The notes: generated by a model not told the origin, from the letters alone. A DNA stretch of 64,000 nucleotides from Chryseobacterium kimseyorum (GCF_025971945.1 NZ_JAPDHW010000005.1:262549-326548), one strand, 5' to 3'; shown: positions 1-9,814, counted from the first letter of the stretch. Made by a program: numbers and translations.

Positions 1-1104
1 ACTAAAATTAATAAACTAATATTCCTCTCTTTGCTTCTTTTCACAGCAATAATTAAATCTCAAACACAAAAACCGATTAATATTATTTTTATGATTGGAG
101 ACGGAATGGGCGTTTCTCAAGTCACTTCCGCTTTTTATTTTGGAGACTCTGAACCCAACTTTCAGAAATTTAAAGTTGTCGGACTTTCTGAGACTTCTTC
201 AACAAGCGACTGGGTTACCGATTCAGCTGCAGGAGCGACCGCACTGTCAACAGGCGAAAAAACCTACAAGCGGGCGATTGGTGTTGATCAAGATTCCATT
301 GCACTGCCAACTATTTTAGAACAGCTTCAGAAAAAAAATTATCAAACCGGATTGGTTAGTCTTACCAGCATCACGCATGCAACACCGGCTTCATATTATG
401 CGCATGTGAAAGACAGAGACCTTCATGAAGATATCGCATTAGATTTAGTCAAAGCAAACGTCAATTTCCTTGCAGGCGGAGGACTGAAGTTTTTCAATAA
501 AAGAAAAGATTGTAAAAATCTTTTAAATGAATTTAAAAAACTCAACTATAATATAGATACTCTCAAACTTTCAAAACCCATTCAGAATAAAAACAACTTT
601 TATTTGTTGGCTCAGGACGAACTTCCCAACAAAGTTCAGGGAAGAGGAGATTTTCTTCCGGAAGCTACCCAGACAGCGTTAGATTATTTATCAAACAACA
701 AAAAACCATTTTTCCTGATGGTCGAAGGTTCGTTTATCGATTGGGGCGGACATGCTAAGGATGGCGAAATGATGGTAAAAGAAGTACTTGATTTTGATAA
801 AACCATCGGTGTGGTTATGAAATTTATTAAAGAAAATCCAAACACACTTCTGGTGGTCACCGCAGATCACGAAACCGGAGGAGCCAGCATCGGAAAATTT
901 ATGGAAAAAGATCCTGCAGGAAAAGAAAAAAACATCAAAAACAAAGTACAGATCAACTTCATAGACAATCAGCATACGGCGGCTTTGGTTCCTGTTTTTG
1001 CAATGGGGAAAAATCAGGAGCTCTTCTCGGGAGTTTACCCTAACAATACAATCTATCACAAACTCGTGGAAGCGTTGAAAAAATCAGGCGTTCAGCTTAA
1101 ATAA
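1..1104 (+). CDS. Alkaline phosphatase, 5' end outside window
   Basis: Phosphate-monoester hydrolase of the alkaline phosphatase (PhoA) superfamily, probably exported. The frame is open to base 1 and begins with hydrophobic codons, so the true start and most of the signal peptide lie upstream; the TTG at 31 is unlikely to be the start. Counting from that TTG, the metal-binding GDGMG motif is at residues 23-27, the nucleophile serine in VTDSAAGATA at about 65, followed by the metal motifs IDWGGHAKD, TADHETGG and NQHTAALVPV. All catalytic blocks of the family are present. A second alkaline phosphatase follows after 22 bp on the same strand, so the two are probably cotranscribed. The substrate cannot be read from the sequence. 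Confidence 0.9.
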   Translation, partial: TKINKLIFLSLLLFTAIIKSQTQKPINIIFMIGDGMGVSQVTSAFYFGDSEPNFQKFKVVGLSETSSTSDWVTDSAAGATALSTGEKTYKRAIGVDQDSIALPTILEQLQKKNYQTGLVSLTSITHATPASYYAHVKDRDLHEDIALDLVKANVNFLAGGGLKFFNKRKDCKNLLNEFKKLNYNIDTLKLSKPIQNKNNFYLLAQDELPNKVQGRGDFLPEATQTALDYLSNNKKPFFLMVEGSFIDWGGHAKDGEMMVKEVLDFDKTIGVVMKFIKENPNTLLVVTADHETGGASIGKFMEKDPAGKEKNIKNKVQINFIDNQHTAALVPVFAMGKNQELFSGVYPNNTIYHKLVEALKKSGVQLK

Positions 1105-1126
1105 TCTCATTTAAACTTTATAAACA

Positions 1127-2908
1127 ATGATTTCATTTAAATATAAAATAAGAATCTTACTCATTCTTTTAATCGGATTGAAAATTTCAGCGCAAAATCC
1201 GAAAGCACATTCACACAATGATTACGAACATAAAATTCCTTTCTGGTACGCGTTGGGAGCGGGAGCACAATCGATAGAAGCAGACGTTTTCCTTGAAAAC
1301 AATGAGTTGTTTGTCGCACATAATCAAAGAGACATTTCGAAAGCAAGAACTTTTGAAAATCTGTACCTGAAGTCAATAGAGCAGGTGACTGAACTTAATT
1401 TAACTCCAGAAAAACCCATTCAGATTTTAATTGATATAAAAACAGATGCAAAATCAACGCTTCAGAAAATTGTTTCTGAAATTAAAAAGCATCCAAAAAT
1501 CATCAGTCAGAAGACATTCAGCTTTGTGATTTCCGGCAATCAACCGAAGCCTGAAGAATTTACTTCCTATCCGGATTTTATTAAGTTTGATTATCAACAT
1601 TTAATAAATCTGACTCCACAGCAATGGGAGAAAGTTGCGTTAGTCAGCTTAAACTTCAGGCATTACTCAAGCTGGAACGGAAAAGGCGGATTAACTGAAG
1701 AAGATCTTCCTAAGGTCAACAATATTATTAAGGAAGCTAAAAAATTCCATAAACCCATTAGATTTTGGGCAATTCCGGATTCCAAAACTTCATGGGAATT
1801 TTTTGCCAATGCCGGTGTCGATTACATTAACACCGACAAACCTAAAGAATGCGTTGAATATATTTCAACTTTAAAATCAAGAACTTACAAGAACGAACTA
1901 TTTTCCGAAGTTTATACTCCCAAATTTCTTTATGAAAACAAAAACATTCCCGTAAAGAATGTAATCTTACTGATCGGCGACGGAAACGGATTATCTCAAA
2001 TCTCTTCATCCGTTTTAGCAAATAAAGGACAGCTCACGTTGACCCAACTTAAAAATATCGGTTTAATTAAAACATCTTCCACCGATAATTTTTCGACAGA
2101 TTCCGCAGCCGGCGCTTCAGCGTTTGGAACAGGAAAGAAAACAAAAAACAGATTTATTGGAGTAGATACCGAAGGCAAACCAATCGAAAATCTTACTGAA
2201 ATTTTATCTAAAAAAGGGTTCAACACAGGAATTATCACAACAGATGAAATCGTTGGCGCCACACCATCCGCATTCTACGCACATCAAAAAGACCGTGGAA
2301 TGGAAAAGGAAATAGCAGACGATTTAGCTAAAAGTAAACTTACATTTTTTGCTGCAGGAGGGAAATCAAAAGTTCCGGATTTACCACAGTTTACCCTCGC
2401 TCAAAAACCCGAAGAAATCAGCACGAGCCGGGCAGAACGTCTGGCTTATTATATTTCAGACAAAGGAGTACCTTCTTACCTGAAAGGCCGTGGAAACCTG
2501 CTTTCCGACCTAGTTGAAAACGGATTACAGTTTTTAAACTCAAGAAAGAAACCTTTTTTTATGATGATTGAAGCTGCACAGATTGACAGTGGAGGCCACA
2601 GCAATAACACCGGCACTATTGTAACCGAAGGAATTGATTTTGACAGAGCCATTACCAAAGCGGTACAGTTTGCAGACCAGAATCCGGGCACACTTATTGT
2701 GATCACTGCAGATCATGAAACTGGTGGATTCAGTATTCCTCACGGAGATTTAAAGACAAATACAGTTGAAGGAGATTTTACCACAGATGATCATTCTGCA
2801 ACCTTAATCCCTGTATTTTCTTACGGACCGAAATCGGAAAACTTCACCGGTGTTTATGAAAACAATGAGATTTTTCATAAAATTTTAAGCACTTTAAAAA
2901 TTAAATAA
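1127..2908 (+). CDS. PLC-like phosphodiesterase / alkaline phosphatase fusion
   Basis: A 593-residue exported protein with two enzyme domains. Residues 1-23 are a signal peptide. Residues about 25-245 look like a PLC-like (glycerophosphodiester phosphodiesterase-type TIM barrel) domain, with the opening motif AHSHNDYEH and the acidic pair in SIEADVF (E51, D53), followed by H65. Residues about 275-593 are an alkaline phosphatase with GDGNG (285-288), the nucleophile serine in STDSAAGASA (S326), IDSGGHSNN, TADHETGG and DDHSATLIPV. The two activities could act in sequence, first cleaving a phosphodiester and then removing phosphate from the product; that is inference. It lies 22 bp downstream of a single-domain paralogue. 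Confidence 0.88.
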   Translation: MISFKYKIRILLILLIGLKISAQNPKAHSHNDYEHKIPFWYALGAGAQSIEADVFLENNELFVAHNQRDISKARTFENLYLKSIEQVTELNLTPEKPIQILIDIKTDAKSTLQKIVSEIKKHPKIISQKTFSFVISGNQPKPEEFTSYPDFIKFDYQHLINLTPQQWEKVALVSLNFRHYSSWNGKGGLTEEDLPKVNNIIKEAKKFHKPIRFWAIPDSKTSWEFFANAGVDYINTDKPKECVEYISTLKSRTYKNELFSEVYTPKFLYENKNIPVKNVILLIGDGNGLSQISSSVLANKGQLTLTQLKNIGLIKTSSTDNFSTDSAAGASAFGTGKKTKNRFIGVDTEGKPIENLTEILSKKGFNTGIITTDEIVGATPSAFYAHQKDRGMEKEIADDLAKSKLTFFAAGGKSKVPDLPQFTLAQKPEEISTSRAERLAYYISDKGVPSYLKGRGNLLSDLVENGLQFLNSRKKPFFMMIEAAQIDSGGHSNNTGTIVTEGIDFDRAITKAVQFADQNPGTLIVITADHETGGFSIPHGDLKTNTVEGDFTTDDHSATLIPVFSYGPKSENFTGVYENNEIFHKILSTLKIK

Positions 2909-3219
2909 AAACTTTCATTCAAAATCTTCATTTAAAAAAAGGCAAAATATTAATTCAAACGATTAATAAGACTTTAAAAATGTGGTTTTCCATCTAATTT
3001 TAATAAAAATTTAAACTAAAAAGTTTTGAGAATTAAAAAATTAAAAACTCAAAACAGACAATCAGAATTAAATTAAAATATAAACACCTGAAAACTAAAA
3101 TACTAAAGTTTAATACAATAAAATAAGCGGTATTGGTCGACAAAAAAGACTAAAAAAATGTTTTATCGTAAAGAATTTTATATATTTGCACAATCTAACA
3201 ATTAAAAAAATAATTTACT
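2909..3219. other. 311-bp intergenic region before acpP
   Basis: Very AT-rich and without a credible reading frame. I see no clear hairpin terminator for the phosphatase genes. The only signal I can support is the acpP promoter near the right end. Confidence 0.6.
3181..3188 (+). promoter_or_regulatory. -7 promoter element of acpP
   Basis: TATATTTG fits the Bacteroidota consensus TAnnTTTG. It sits 31 bp before the acpP ATG and probably drives the operon through pyk. Confidence 0.7.
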
Positions 3220-3459
3220 ATGTCAGACATTGCATCAAGAGTAAAAGCTATCATCGCTGATAAGCTTGACGTTGAAGAAACAGAGGTAACTCCAGAGGCT
3301 AGCTTCACAAATGATTTAGGAGCTGACTCACTTGATACCGTTGAGTTAATCATGGAATTTGAAAAAGAATTTAACATTCAGATCCCTGATGACCAAGCAG
3401 AAAAAATTACTACAGTAGGGCACGCTATCGCTTATATTGAAGAAGTAGTAAATAAATAA
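3220..3459 (+). CDS. acpP: Acyl carrier protein
   Basis: The 79-residue carrier of growing acyl chains in type II fatty-acid synthesis. The phosphopantetheine attachment site [10 protein letters not shown] is intact, with the modified serine at S37, and the acidic helix II ([11 protein letters not shown]) that docks synthases follows. Length is normal. It is the first gene of a run continuing with fabF (31 bp downstream), rnc, an IPExxxVDY gene and pyk, an order conserved in flavobacteria. Confidence 0.98.
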   Translation: MSDIASRVKAIIADKLDVEETEVTPEASFTNDLGADSLDTVELIMEFEKEFNIQIPDDQAEKITTVGHAIAYIEEVVNK

Positions 3460-3490
3460 TATTCTTCAACAAAGAAAATTTACAAAGTTT

Positions 3491-4735
3491 ATGGAATTAA
3501 AAAGAGTAGTTGTAACCGGTTTTGGCGCCTTAACACCCATCGGTAATAATGCGAATGAATACTGGGAAAGCCTTATCAAAGGTGAGAGCGGAGCCGCTCC
3601 GACTACTCTTTTTGATGCCACAAACTTTAAAACTAGATTTGCGTGCGAAGTGAAAAACTTCGATCCACTGGATCATTTCGATAAGAAAGATGCCAAAAAA
3701 ATGGATCGTAACACTCAACTTGGTATGGTAGCTGCCCGTGAGGCAGTTGCTCATTCAAGGATTATGGAAGACAATGTAGACAAACACAGAGTCGGAGTAA
3801 TATGGGGTTCTGGAATTGGTGGTTTAGAAACTTTCGAAACTGAGGTTTTGGGGTGGGCAAACAGTGATATTCCTAGATTCAACCCGTTTTTTATTCCTAA
3901 AATGATTGCGGACATTACACCGGGACATATTTCAATAGAATATGGTTTCCACGGTCCCAATTATACTACTGTTTCTGCTTGTGCTTCATCTGCAAATGCA
4001 TTGATTGATTCTAAAATGCTGATCCAGCTTGGAAAGGCAGACGTTATTGTTTGCGGAGGCTCTGAAGCTGCCGTTACAGCAAGTGGCGTTGGTGGTTTCA
4101 ATGCGATGATGGCACTTTCTACAAGAAATGAAGATCCGAAAACAGCTTCAAGACCTTTTGACAAAGACAGAGATGGATTTGTATTGGGTGAAGGTGCAGG
4201 TGCAATCATTCTTGAAGAATACGAACACGCTGTAAAGCGTGGTGCAACAATATATGCAGAATTATTGGGTGGCGGTATGAGTGCAGATGCACATCACATG
4301 ACGGCACCACATCCTGAAGGTTTAGGAGCTTATTTAGTAATGAAAAACTGTCTGGAAGACGCAGGATTAACTGCTGATGAAGTAGACCACATCAACATGC
4401 ATGGTACCTCTACTCCATTAGGAGATCTCGCAGAATCTAGTGCAATTTCAAAATTATTTGGTGAGCACGCCTATAACATTCAGATTAATTCTACAAAATC
4501 AATGACAGGTCACCTACTGGGTGCTGCCGGAGTTATTGAAGCTATTGCTGCTTTGGGAGCTATTATTCATGGTATTGTTCCTCCTACGATCAATCACTTT
4601 ACGGATGATGAAAAAATCGACAGCCGATTAGATTTCACATTCAATGAAGCGGTGAAGAAAGATGTGAAAGTGGCGATGAGCAACACTTTTGGGTTTGGTG
4701 GGCACAACGCTTGCGTTCTATTCAAGAAAATCTAA
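3491..4735 (+). CDS. fabF: Beta-ketoacyl-ACP synthase II
   Basis: A 414-residue condensing enzyme that elongates acyl-ACP with malonyl-ACP in fatty-acid synthesis. The Cys-His-His triad is complete: C164 in VSACASSANA, H304 in NMHGTSTPLG and H341 in KSMTGHLLGA. The C-terminal block NTFGFGGHNACVLF is also typical. Full length, directly downstream of its partner acpP. Confidence 0.97.
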   Translation: MELKRVVVTGFGALTPIGNNANEYWESLIKGESGAAPTTLFDATNFKTRFACEVKNFDPLDHFDKKDAKKMDRNTQLGMVAAREAVAHSRIMEDNVDKHRVGVIWGSGIGGLETFETEVLGWANSDIPRFNPFFIPKMIADITPGHISIEYGFHGPNYTTVSACASSANALIDSKMLIQLGKADVIVCGGSEAAVTASGVGGFNAMMALSTRNEDPKTASRPFDKDRDGFVLGEGAGAIILEEYEHAVKRGATIYAELLGGGMSADAHHMTAPHPEGLGAYLVMKNCLEDAGLTADEVDHINMHGTSTPLGDLAESSAISKLFGEHAYNIQINSTKSMTGHLLGAAGVIEAIAALGAIIHGIVPPTINHFTDDEKIDSRLDFTFNEAVKKDVKVAMSNTFGFGGHNACVLFKKI

Positions 4736-4745
4736 TTATTACTGA

Positions 4746-5510
4746 ATGGAGTTACAGAAATACTTTTCTAAATTCCTTCTCAAACAAAGAAAAAAAGTAT
4801 TAACGGAAAGAGATTATTTCCTGAGCATTGAGCTTAATAAAATTTTAGGTACTCCTGTTCAGAATATTAACTTTTACCGCGAAGCTTTTTCTATTAAAAG
4901 TTCTTCAAAAAATCAGGACAGTAACTACGAAAGACTAGAGTTCTTGGGAGATTCTGTTTTGGGTACAATTGTTTCATGCCATTTGTTCAGCACTTACCCC
5001 AAAGGTAACGAAGGATATATGACGCAGATGAAATCTAAAATTGTCAATCGGAAGAATCTTAATAAATTAGGAGAAGATTTAAAACTTACCGATCTTTTAC
5101 AAAAAAACAACAATTCTGCTGCTTTAGGAGAGAATATTTCAGGTAATCTCTTTGAAGCTTTGGTAGGAGCTGTTTATCTTGATTTTCAATATGATACCTG
5201 CAAAAGAATTGTATTGGAAAGACTTCTTACGCCGTCAGAAATCAATAAGCTTGAGAATAAAATTGTAAGTTACAAAGGTCTATTACTTGAGTGGAGCCAA
5301 AAGAAAAAGCTCAACATTAAGTACGAAACCTGCGAAGAAATTCAGGTGAACAAAAGCATCGTATTCCGTTGCCATGTGTGGTTGGCTGATGAAAAAATTG
5401 CCAACGCTACTGAAACTTCAAAAAAGAAAGCTGAAGAAAAAGCGGCTCAGAGGGCATTTTATATTTTAAATAAAAAAGAAAATATACTTGGAAATCCAAA
5501 AACTGTATGA
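4746..5510 (+). CDS. rnc: Ribonuclease III
   Basis: Cleaves double-stranded RNA in rRNA maturation and mRNA decay. The RNase III signature YERLEFLGDSVLG is at residues 61-73 and the second acidic patch is GNLFEALVGAVYLD at 133-146. A double-stranded-RNA-binding domain with a lysine-rich KKKAEEKAAQRAF helix closes the 254-residue protein. N134 occupies the place where E. coli and Aquifex RNase III have a metal-binding aspartate; this may be normal in this lineage. The gene starts 10 bp after fabF and its end overlaps the next gene by 23 bp, suggesting translational coupling. Confidence 0.95.
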   Translation: MELQKYFSKFLLKQRKKVLTERDYFLSIELNKILGTPVQNINFYREAFSIKSSSKNQDSNYERLEFLGDSVLGTIVSCHLFSTYPKGNEGYMTQMKSKIVNRKNLNKLGEDLKLTDLLQKNNNSAALGENISGNLFEALVGAVYLDFQYDTCKRIVLERLLTPSEINKLENKIVSYKGLLLEWSQKKKLNIKYETCEEIQVNKSIVFRCHVWLADEKIANATETSKKKAEEKAAQRAFYILNKKENILGNPKTV

Positions 5511-5961
5511 TCTTGACGATGTAGAATTTGAGGATGTTACCATAGGCTTGGTGAGATTAGCTAAAAATATACCCGATCATGAGTTTTTTTTTAAAATAAA
5601 TCAAGGGAACGACCTGAAATTTTCCAGAATTAAAGATCTTGTTTTTCACGGAGTTTACTACGATTATTATTTTCCAAGATTTGAGGCATACCACAAGTTT
5701 ACAAAGACTTGCTTCACATTTATCTCAAACAAATCTTCAGATAGTAAACAAAAAAAGTTACAAACTGAACTCTTCACAGAAGAAGAAAACATTAAATTTT
5801 TATTAAATAATCAGACAGAAGTAGAATATATTCTGCACAGTCCGGAACAATTCACTGATTTTTCCGTAATTTTGCTGCCTGAAAATCTTGTGTTTCCAAT
5901 TCAAGATTACAATTTGAGTTCTGAAGAAGAACTTTATCAAATAATACAGTATTATGAATAA
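5488..5961 (+). CDS. IPExxxVDY family protein
   Basis: A 157-residue protein of unknown function that in flavobacteria is found between rnc and pyk. It opens with LEIQKLYDLDDVEFEDVTIG and carries NIPDHEFFFKIN where the family has its naming motif. The only ordinary start is TTG at 5488, inside the last codons of rnc; the frame is closed by a stop 20 bp further upstream. Its last 8 bp overlap the pyk start. The position between rnc and pyk supports the family assignment more than any single motif. Confidence 0.8.
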   Translation: MEIQKLYDLDDVEFEDVTIGLVRLAKNIPDHEFFFKINQGNDLKFSRIKDLVFHGVYYDYYFPRFEAYHKFTKTCFTFISNKSSDSKQKKLQTELFTEEENIKFLLNNQTEVEYILHSPEQFTDFSVILLPENLVFPIQDYNLSSEEELYQIIQYYE

Positions 5962-7399
5962 GTATTTAAAGAAGACAAAAATTATCGCAACGCTTGGGCC
6001 TGCTTCCTCTTCAAAGGAAGTAATGTTAGGATTGATGAAAGCTGGTGTTGACGTATTTAGAATAAATTTTTCGCACGCAGATTACGACTTAGTTCGTACC
6101 AATATTGAAACCATCAGAGAACTTAATAAAGAATACGGATATTCTGTTGGTATTCTTGCCGATTTACAGGGTCCTAAACTTAGGGTAGGTGTTGTAAAAG
6201 AAGGTTCTTATCTAAATCCTGGCGATGTCTTGACATTTACCAATGAAAAGATTGAAGGAGATTCTACTAAAGTATACATGACTTACCAGCAGTTCCCACA
6301 GGATGTAAATGTTGGAGAGAGAATCCTGATTGATGATGGAAAATTGGTTCTAGAAGTTCTTGAAACCAATAAGATTGATACGGTAAGAGCAAAAACGATT
6401 CAGGGTGGACCGCTGAGCTCTAAAAAAGGAGTAAACCTTCCCAATACGAACGTTTCCCTTCCTGCATTGACTGAAAAAGATATCCTGGATGCCAATTTCA
6501 TGCTGGACATGGAAGTTGACTGGATTGCACTTTCTTTCGTACGTCACGCTCAGGATATTATCGATTTGAAAGAATTGATGTCTAAGCATCCAAACGGTAA
6601 ATTCAAAACACCGATTATCGCTAAAATTGAAAAGCCTGAAGGTGTAAAAAATATTGATCAGATCTTACTGGAGTGCGACGGATTAATGGTGGCACGTGGA
6701 GATCTTGGTGTAGAAGTTCCGATGGAAGAAGTTCCTGCTATTCAGAAAACTTTGGTTGAGAAAGCAAGATTTTATTCTAAGCCGGTAATTATTGCTACTC
6801 AGATGATGGAAACGATGATCAACAGTTTAACACCAACGAGAGCTGAAGTAAATGACGTTGCCAACTCTGTATTGGATGGTGCTGACGCTGTAATGCTTTC
6901 TGGTGAAACTTCTGTAGGTAGATACCCAATTCAGGTGGTTGAAAATATGGCGAAAATTGTTCAGAATATTGAGCAGACTAATTTTTATCAGCATAAAAAC
7001 GAGCCGATTGAGAAAGACTTCAACTGTATCGATGAAAGATTTATCACGAATAGAGTTTGTCTTGCAGCCGTAAGAATTGCAAAGAGCACTAATGTTTCTG
7101 CTATCGTTACTTTAACGAATTCAGGATATACTGCTTTCCAGATTTCGGCTCACAGACCAAATTCGCATATCATTGTTTACAGTGCCAACAAACGTGTGAT
7201 TACGATGCTTAATTTACTTTGGGGAGTTCGCGCTTATCATTATGACATGCACAAATCTACTGACGAAACGATTATTCAGGTAAACATGTTGACGCACAAC
7301 CACGGCTTTATCGAGAGCGGAGATTTCGTCATCAATATCAATGCAACTCCATCTTATGAAGGCGGAAAAACAAATACTTTAAGATTAACAACGGTTTAA
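5954..7399 (+). CDS. pyk: Pyruvate kinase
   Basis: Converts phosphoenolpyruvate and ADP to pyruvate and ATP, the last step of glycolysis. The 481-residue protein begins with the typical KTKIIATLGPASSS and has the active-site stretch APIIAKIEKPEGV-like (KTPIIAKIEKPEGVKN) followed by GLMVARGDLGVEV and the DGADAVMLSGETSVG block. It overlaps the previous gene by 8 bp and ends the acpP operon at a strong hairpin terminator. Confidence 0.97.
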   Translation: MNKYLKKTKIIATLGPASSSKEVMLGLMKAGVDVFRINFSHADYDLVRTNIETIRELNKEYGYSVGILADLQGPKLRVGVVKEGSYLNPGDVLTFTNEKIEGDSTKVYMTYQQFPQDVNVGERILIDDGKLVLEVLETNKIDTVRAKTIQGGPLSSKKGVNLPNTNVSLPALTEKDILDANFMLDMEVDWIALSFVRHAQDIIDLKELMSKHPNGKFKTPIIAKIEKPEGVKNIDQILLECDGLMVARGDLGVEVPMEEVPAIQKTLVEKARFYSKPVIIATQMMETMINSLTPTRAEVNDVANSVLDGADAVMLSGETSVGRYPIQVVENMAKIVQNIEQTNFYQHKNEPIEKDFNCIDERFITNRVCLAAVRIAKSTNVSAIVTLTNSGYTAFQISAHRPNSHIIVYSANKRVITMLNLLWGVRAYHYDMHKSTDETIIQVNMLTHNHGFIESGDFVININATPSYEGGKTNTLRLTTV

Positions 7400-7413
7400 T
7401 CGTACCAAATAAA

Positions 7414-7446
7414 TAAAAAAAACTCTCGAGAATCTCGAGAGTTTTT
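7414..7446. terminator. Bidirectional terminator between pyk and aldehyde dehydrogenase gene
   Basis: A perfect 9-bp stem ACTCTCGAG/CTCGAGAGT with a 3-nt loop, preceded by seven A and followed by six T, so it works for both convergent genes. Confidence 0.92.
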
Positions 7447-7463
7447 TCGTTATATATACTTTT

Positions 7464-8756
7464 CTATTTGCCCAATATGGTCTTTGCGGTCACAAACTCT
7501 TTTAAAGCCAGTAATGAAAGCTCTGTTCCATATCCCGATGACTTGGTACCACCGAACGGGAAACGTGGGTCAGAACTCGTCATTCTATTGATATTCACCG
7601 TTCCGGATTCTAAGCCGTCAATGTAAAACTGCTGACGTTCTGTATTTTTAGTCCAAACTGAATTTGACAGACCGAAAGGAATATCATTTGCCATTTCCAA
7701 AGCCTGAACATCGTTTTCAGCAATCATCACCATTCCCAATGGACCGAAAAGTTCTTCCTGCAGAATAGGATTTCCTTCTTTTACACTGATTAGTCCCGGA
7801 TTAAATTCTGTATCTGAAATTCTTTCCAGAGGTATAAGTGCCTCCGCGCCGTTGTCTATAGCCTTTTGATATTGCTTTTCCAAATCATCTGCCAAGTCGG
7901 CTCTTGCCATTCCGCCGATTTTCGTATCCTTTTTCATTGGATCAGCAGGAACATATTTTTTATACTCTTCGATAAATTTTGGTAAGAAATCGAATTCTAT
8001 ATCTTTTTGAATAATAAACCTTTTTGCGGCCACACAGGTCTGTCCACAGTTTTGAAGTCTTGCCAAAGCACCTACTTTCGCTGCTTCATCTAAATCTGCA
8101 TCATCCAGAACTATAAAAGCATCACTTCCACCCAACTCAAGCAATGACTTCTTGATTTTCTGTCCGGCAATTGATGCTACTTCGGCTCCGGCTTTTTCGC
8201 TTCCGGTGAGACTCACGCCTTTTACAGTGGGATGTTCAAGAATTTCTTTAACCTCTTTATGACCAACTTCTAAATTCTGAAAAACACCTCCAGGAAAACC
8301 AGCCTCCAAAAATATTTTTTCTATAGCATTCCCGCTGCCGAAACAGATGGAAGCATGTTTTAAAACCACCGTATTTCCACTTAAAATTGCAGGCGTAGCA
8401 AATCTCAAAACTTGCCAAAAAGGGAAATTCCAGGGCATCACCCCTAAAATCACTCCTTTCGGAACATAATGAATTTCAGAAATTGCGTACTCAGATTCAA
8501 TTTTTTCCGGTTGTAAAACATTGTCCGCCTCCGCATAATAATTCATCATCAAAGCACATTTCTCTACTTCTGAAATCGACTGAGAGATCGGCTTATTCAT
8601 CTCTTTGGTGATGATGGTACCGAATTCTTCGGCCTTTGCTTTAAATAGTTCTGCAGCTTTTGAAATCAGTTTCTGTCTGTCTGCAAAAGGTACATTTTTC
8701 CATTCACTAAAAGCATTATCTGCTTTAATGAGTTTGGTTTCGATTGATTGTTCCAT
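7464..8756 (-). CDS. NAD(P)-dependent aldehyde dehydrogenase, succinate-semialdehyde type
   Basis: Oxidises an aldehyde to the acid. The 430-residue protein has the family active site: general-base glutamate in LELGGSDAF (E207), nucleophile cysteine in NCGQTCVAAKR (C241), and the cofactor loop MPWNFPFWQ. Closest in style to the GabD-like enzymes annotated as succinate-semialdehyde dehydrogenase, but about 20 residues shorter at the N-terminus; an in-frame stop just upstream of the ATG shows that no longer version exists here. The actual aldehyde is not determined. Confidence 0.88.
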   Translation of the reverse strand: MEQSIETKLIKADNAFSEWKNVPFADRQKLISKAAELFKAKAEEFGTIITKEMNKPISQSISEVEKCALMMNYYAEADNVLQPEKIESEYAISEIHYVPKGVILGVMPWNFPFWQVLRFATPAILSGNTVVLKHASICFGSGNAIEKIFLEAGFPGGVFQNLEVGHKEVKEILEHPTVKGVSLTGSEKAGAEVASIAGQKIKKSLLELGGSDAFIVLDDADLDEAAKVGALARLQNCGQTCVAAKRFIIQKDIEFDFLPKFIEEYKKYVPADPMKKDTKIGGMARADLADDLEKQYQKAIDNGAEALIPLERISDTEFNPGLISVKEGNPILQEELFGPLGMVMIAENDVQALEMANDIPFGLSNSVWTKNTERQQFYIDGLESGTVNINRMTSSDPRFPFGGTKSSGYGTELSLLALKEFVTAKTILGK

Positions 8757-8884
8757 GTTGTAATTTCATTTAAAAAATTCAAAAATGAATTTTCTGCTTT
8801 TGGATAAAGCATGAGTAAGGCAACAAAACATGTTCCTTAGTTATTTCTAAAAAAATGATAATCTCTATCGTTTTAATCTGTCAT

Positions 8885-9799
8885 TTAGATCATCAGCCAT
8901 TCGTTCACCAGGCTGGCCGCTAACCGTGCTGTTCTCTCCTGAATATCAAACTCGGGGTTAACTTCAGCCACATCTAAAGCCACCAGCTTTTCACTCTTTA
9001 AAATATGTTTATAAAAATGCATAAAAGCTGCATCAGTAAACAAACCGTTGTACGCGGCAGCCGAAACACCGGGAGCTATTGAAGTATTGAAAACATCCAT
9101 ACAAACAGTTAAATAAAGAACGTCAACTGATTCTATAAGCTCAGTAATACGTTCGTATACAGATGGTAGATTTTCGAAGAAAAGTTCATCCGCAAGAATG
9201 TATTTCATCCCAAACTGATGTGCAGTATCAAACAATTTTAAAGTATTTGAGTTTCGCTGAATCCCGATATGCAGCGTGTGATTGTTTTCTTCCTGAGCGA
9301 TCTGCCAAAAACCGGTTCCAGAACTGGCTCCTATTCCTTCTTCGGGTCTTCGGTTATCAAAATGCGCATCGATATTGATGATTCCGATTTTTCTATCTGG
9401 AAAAGCATTTCTGATTCCTGAGTAGTGGGCAAATGTCACTTCATGACCGCCTCCCAATACCACAGACTTCGCTCCTTTCGCCAAAACCTGTGCAACATTT
9501 TCTGCAAGCGTGTTTTGAGCTTTTTCCAAATCTCCATCTTCACAGGTAATATTTCCAAAATCAAGCATTGAAAAATCGGGCAGAATCACAGGGAAGTTGG
9601 ACATATTTTTTCTGATCATGTCAGGAGCATATTTAGCGCCTACTCGACCTTTATTTCTTTTAACGCCTTCATCTACAGCAAAACCATGTAAAACGAAATC
9701 ATTAGTTATAATAAGATCATGATTTTCTGCTTCCTGCACACGCTGAAAAAGTCTGTGAAACAATGGTTCTTCTCCGTCTAATCTTCCTTGCCAGATCAT
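8885..9799 (-). CDS. hutG: Formimidoylglutamase
   Basis: Arginase-family enzyme that hydrolyses N-formimidoyl-L-glutamate to glutamate and formamide, the last step of one histidine-degradation route. Metal ligands are visible in GGGHEVTFAHY (H119), NIDAHFDNR (D144, H146, D148) and TVCMDVFNTS (D235). The Cys in place of the first Asp of the last motif agrees with HutG rather than arginase or agmatinase. Length is 304 residues. It is the third gene of a minus-strand run with hutI, which supports the assignment; hutH and hutU are not in the window. Confidence 0.87.
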   Translation of the reverse strand: MIWQGRLDGEEPLFHRLFQRVQEAENHDLIITNDFVLHGFAVDEGVKRNKGRVGAKYAPDMIRKNMSNFPVILPDFSMLDFGNITCEDGDLEKAQNTLAENVAQVLAKGAKSVVLGGGHEVTFAHYSGIRNAFPDRKIGIINIDAHFDNRRPEEGIGASSGTGFWQIAQEENNHTLHIGIQRNSNTLKLFDTAHQFGMKYILADELFFENLPSVYERITELIESVDVLYLTVCMDVFNTSIAPGVSAAAYNGLFTDAAFMHFYKHILKSEKLVALDVAEVNPEFDIQERTARLAASLVNEWLMI

Positions 9800-9814
9800 A
9801 ATTTTTATATATTT

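Noticed and set aside
3162..3171. TTTATCGTAA upstream of acpP, repeated at 41311-41320 and 18979-18988
   Set aside because: The distance to the -7 element differs (10 versus 16 bp) and the third copy is not next to a promoter in that orientation; in AT-rich DNA this looks like chance.
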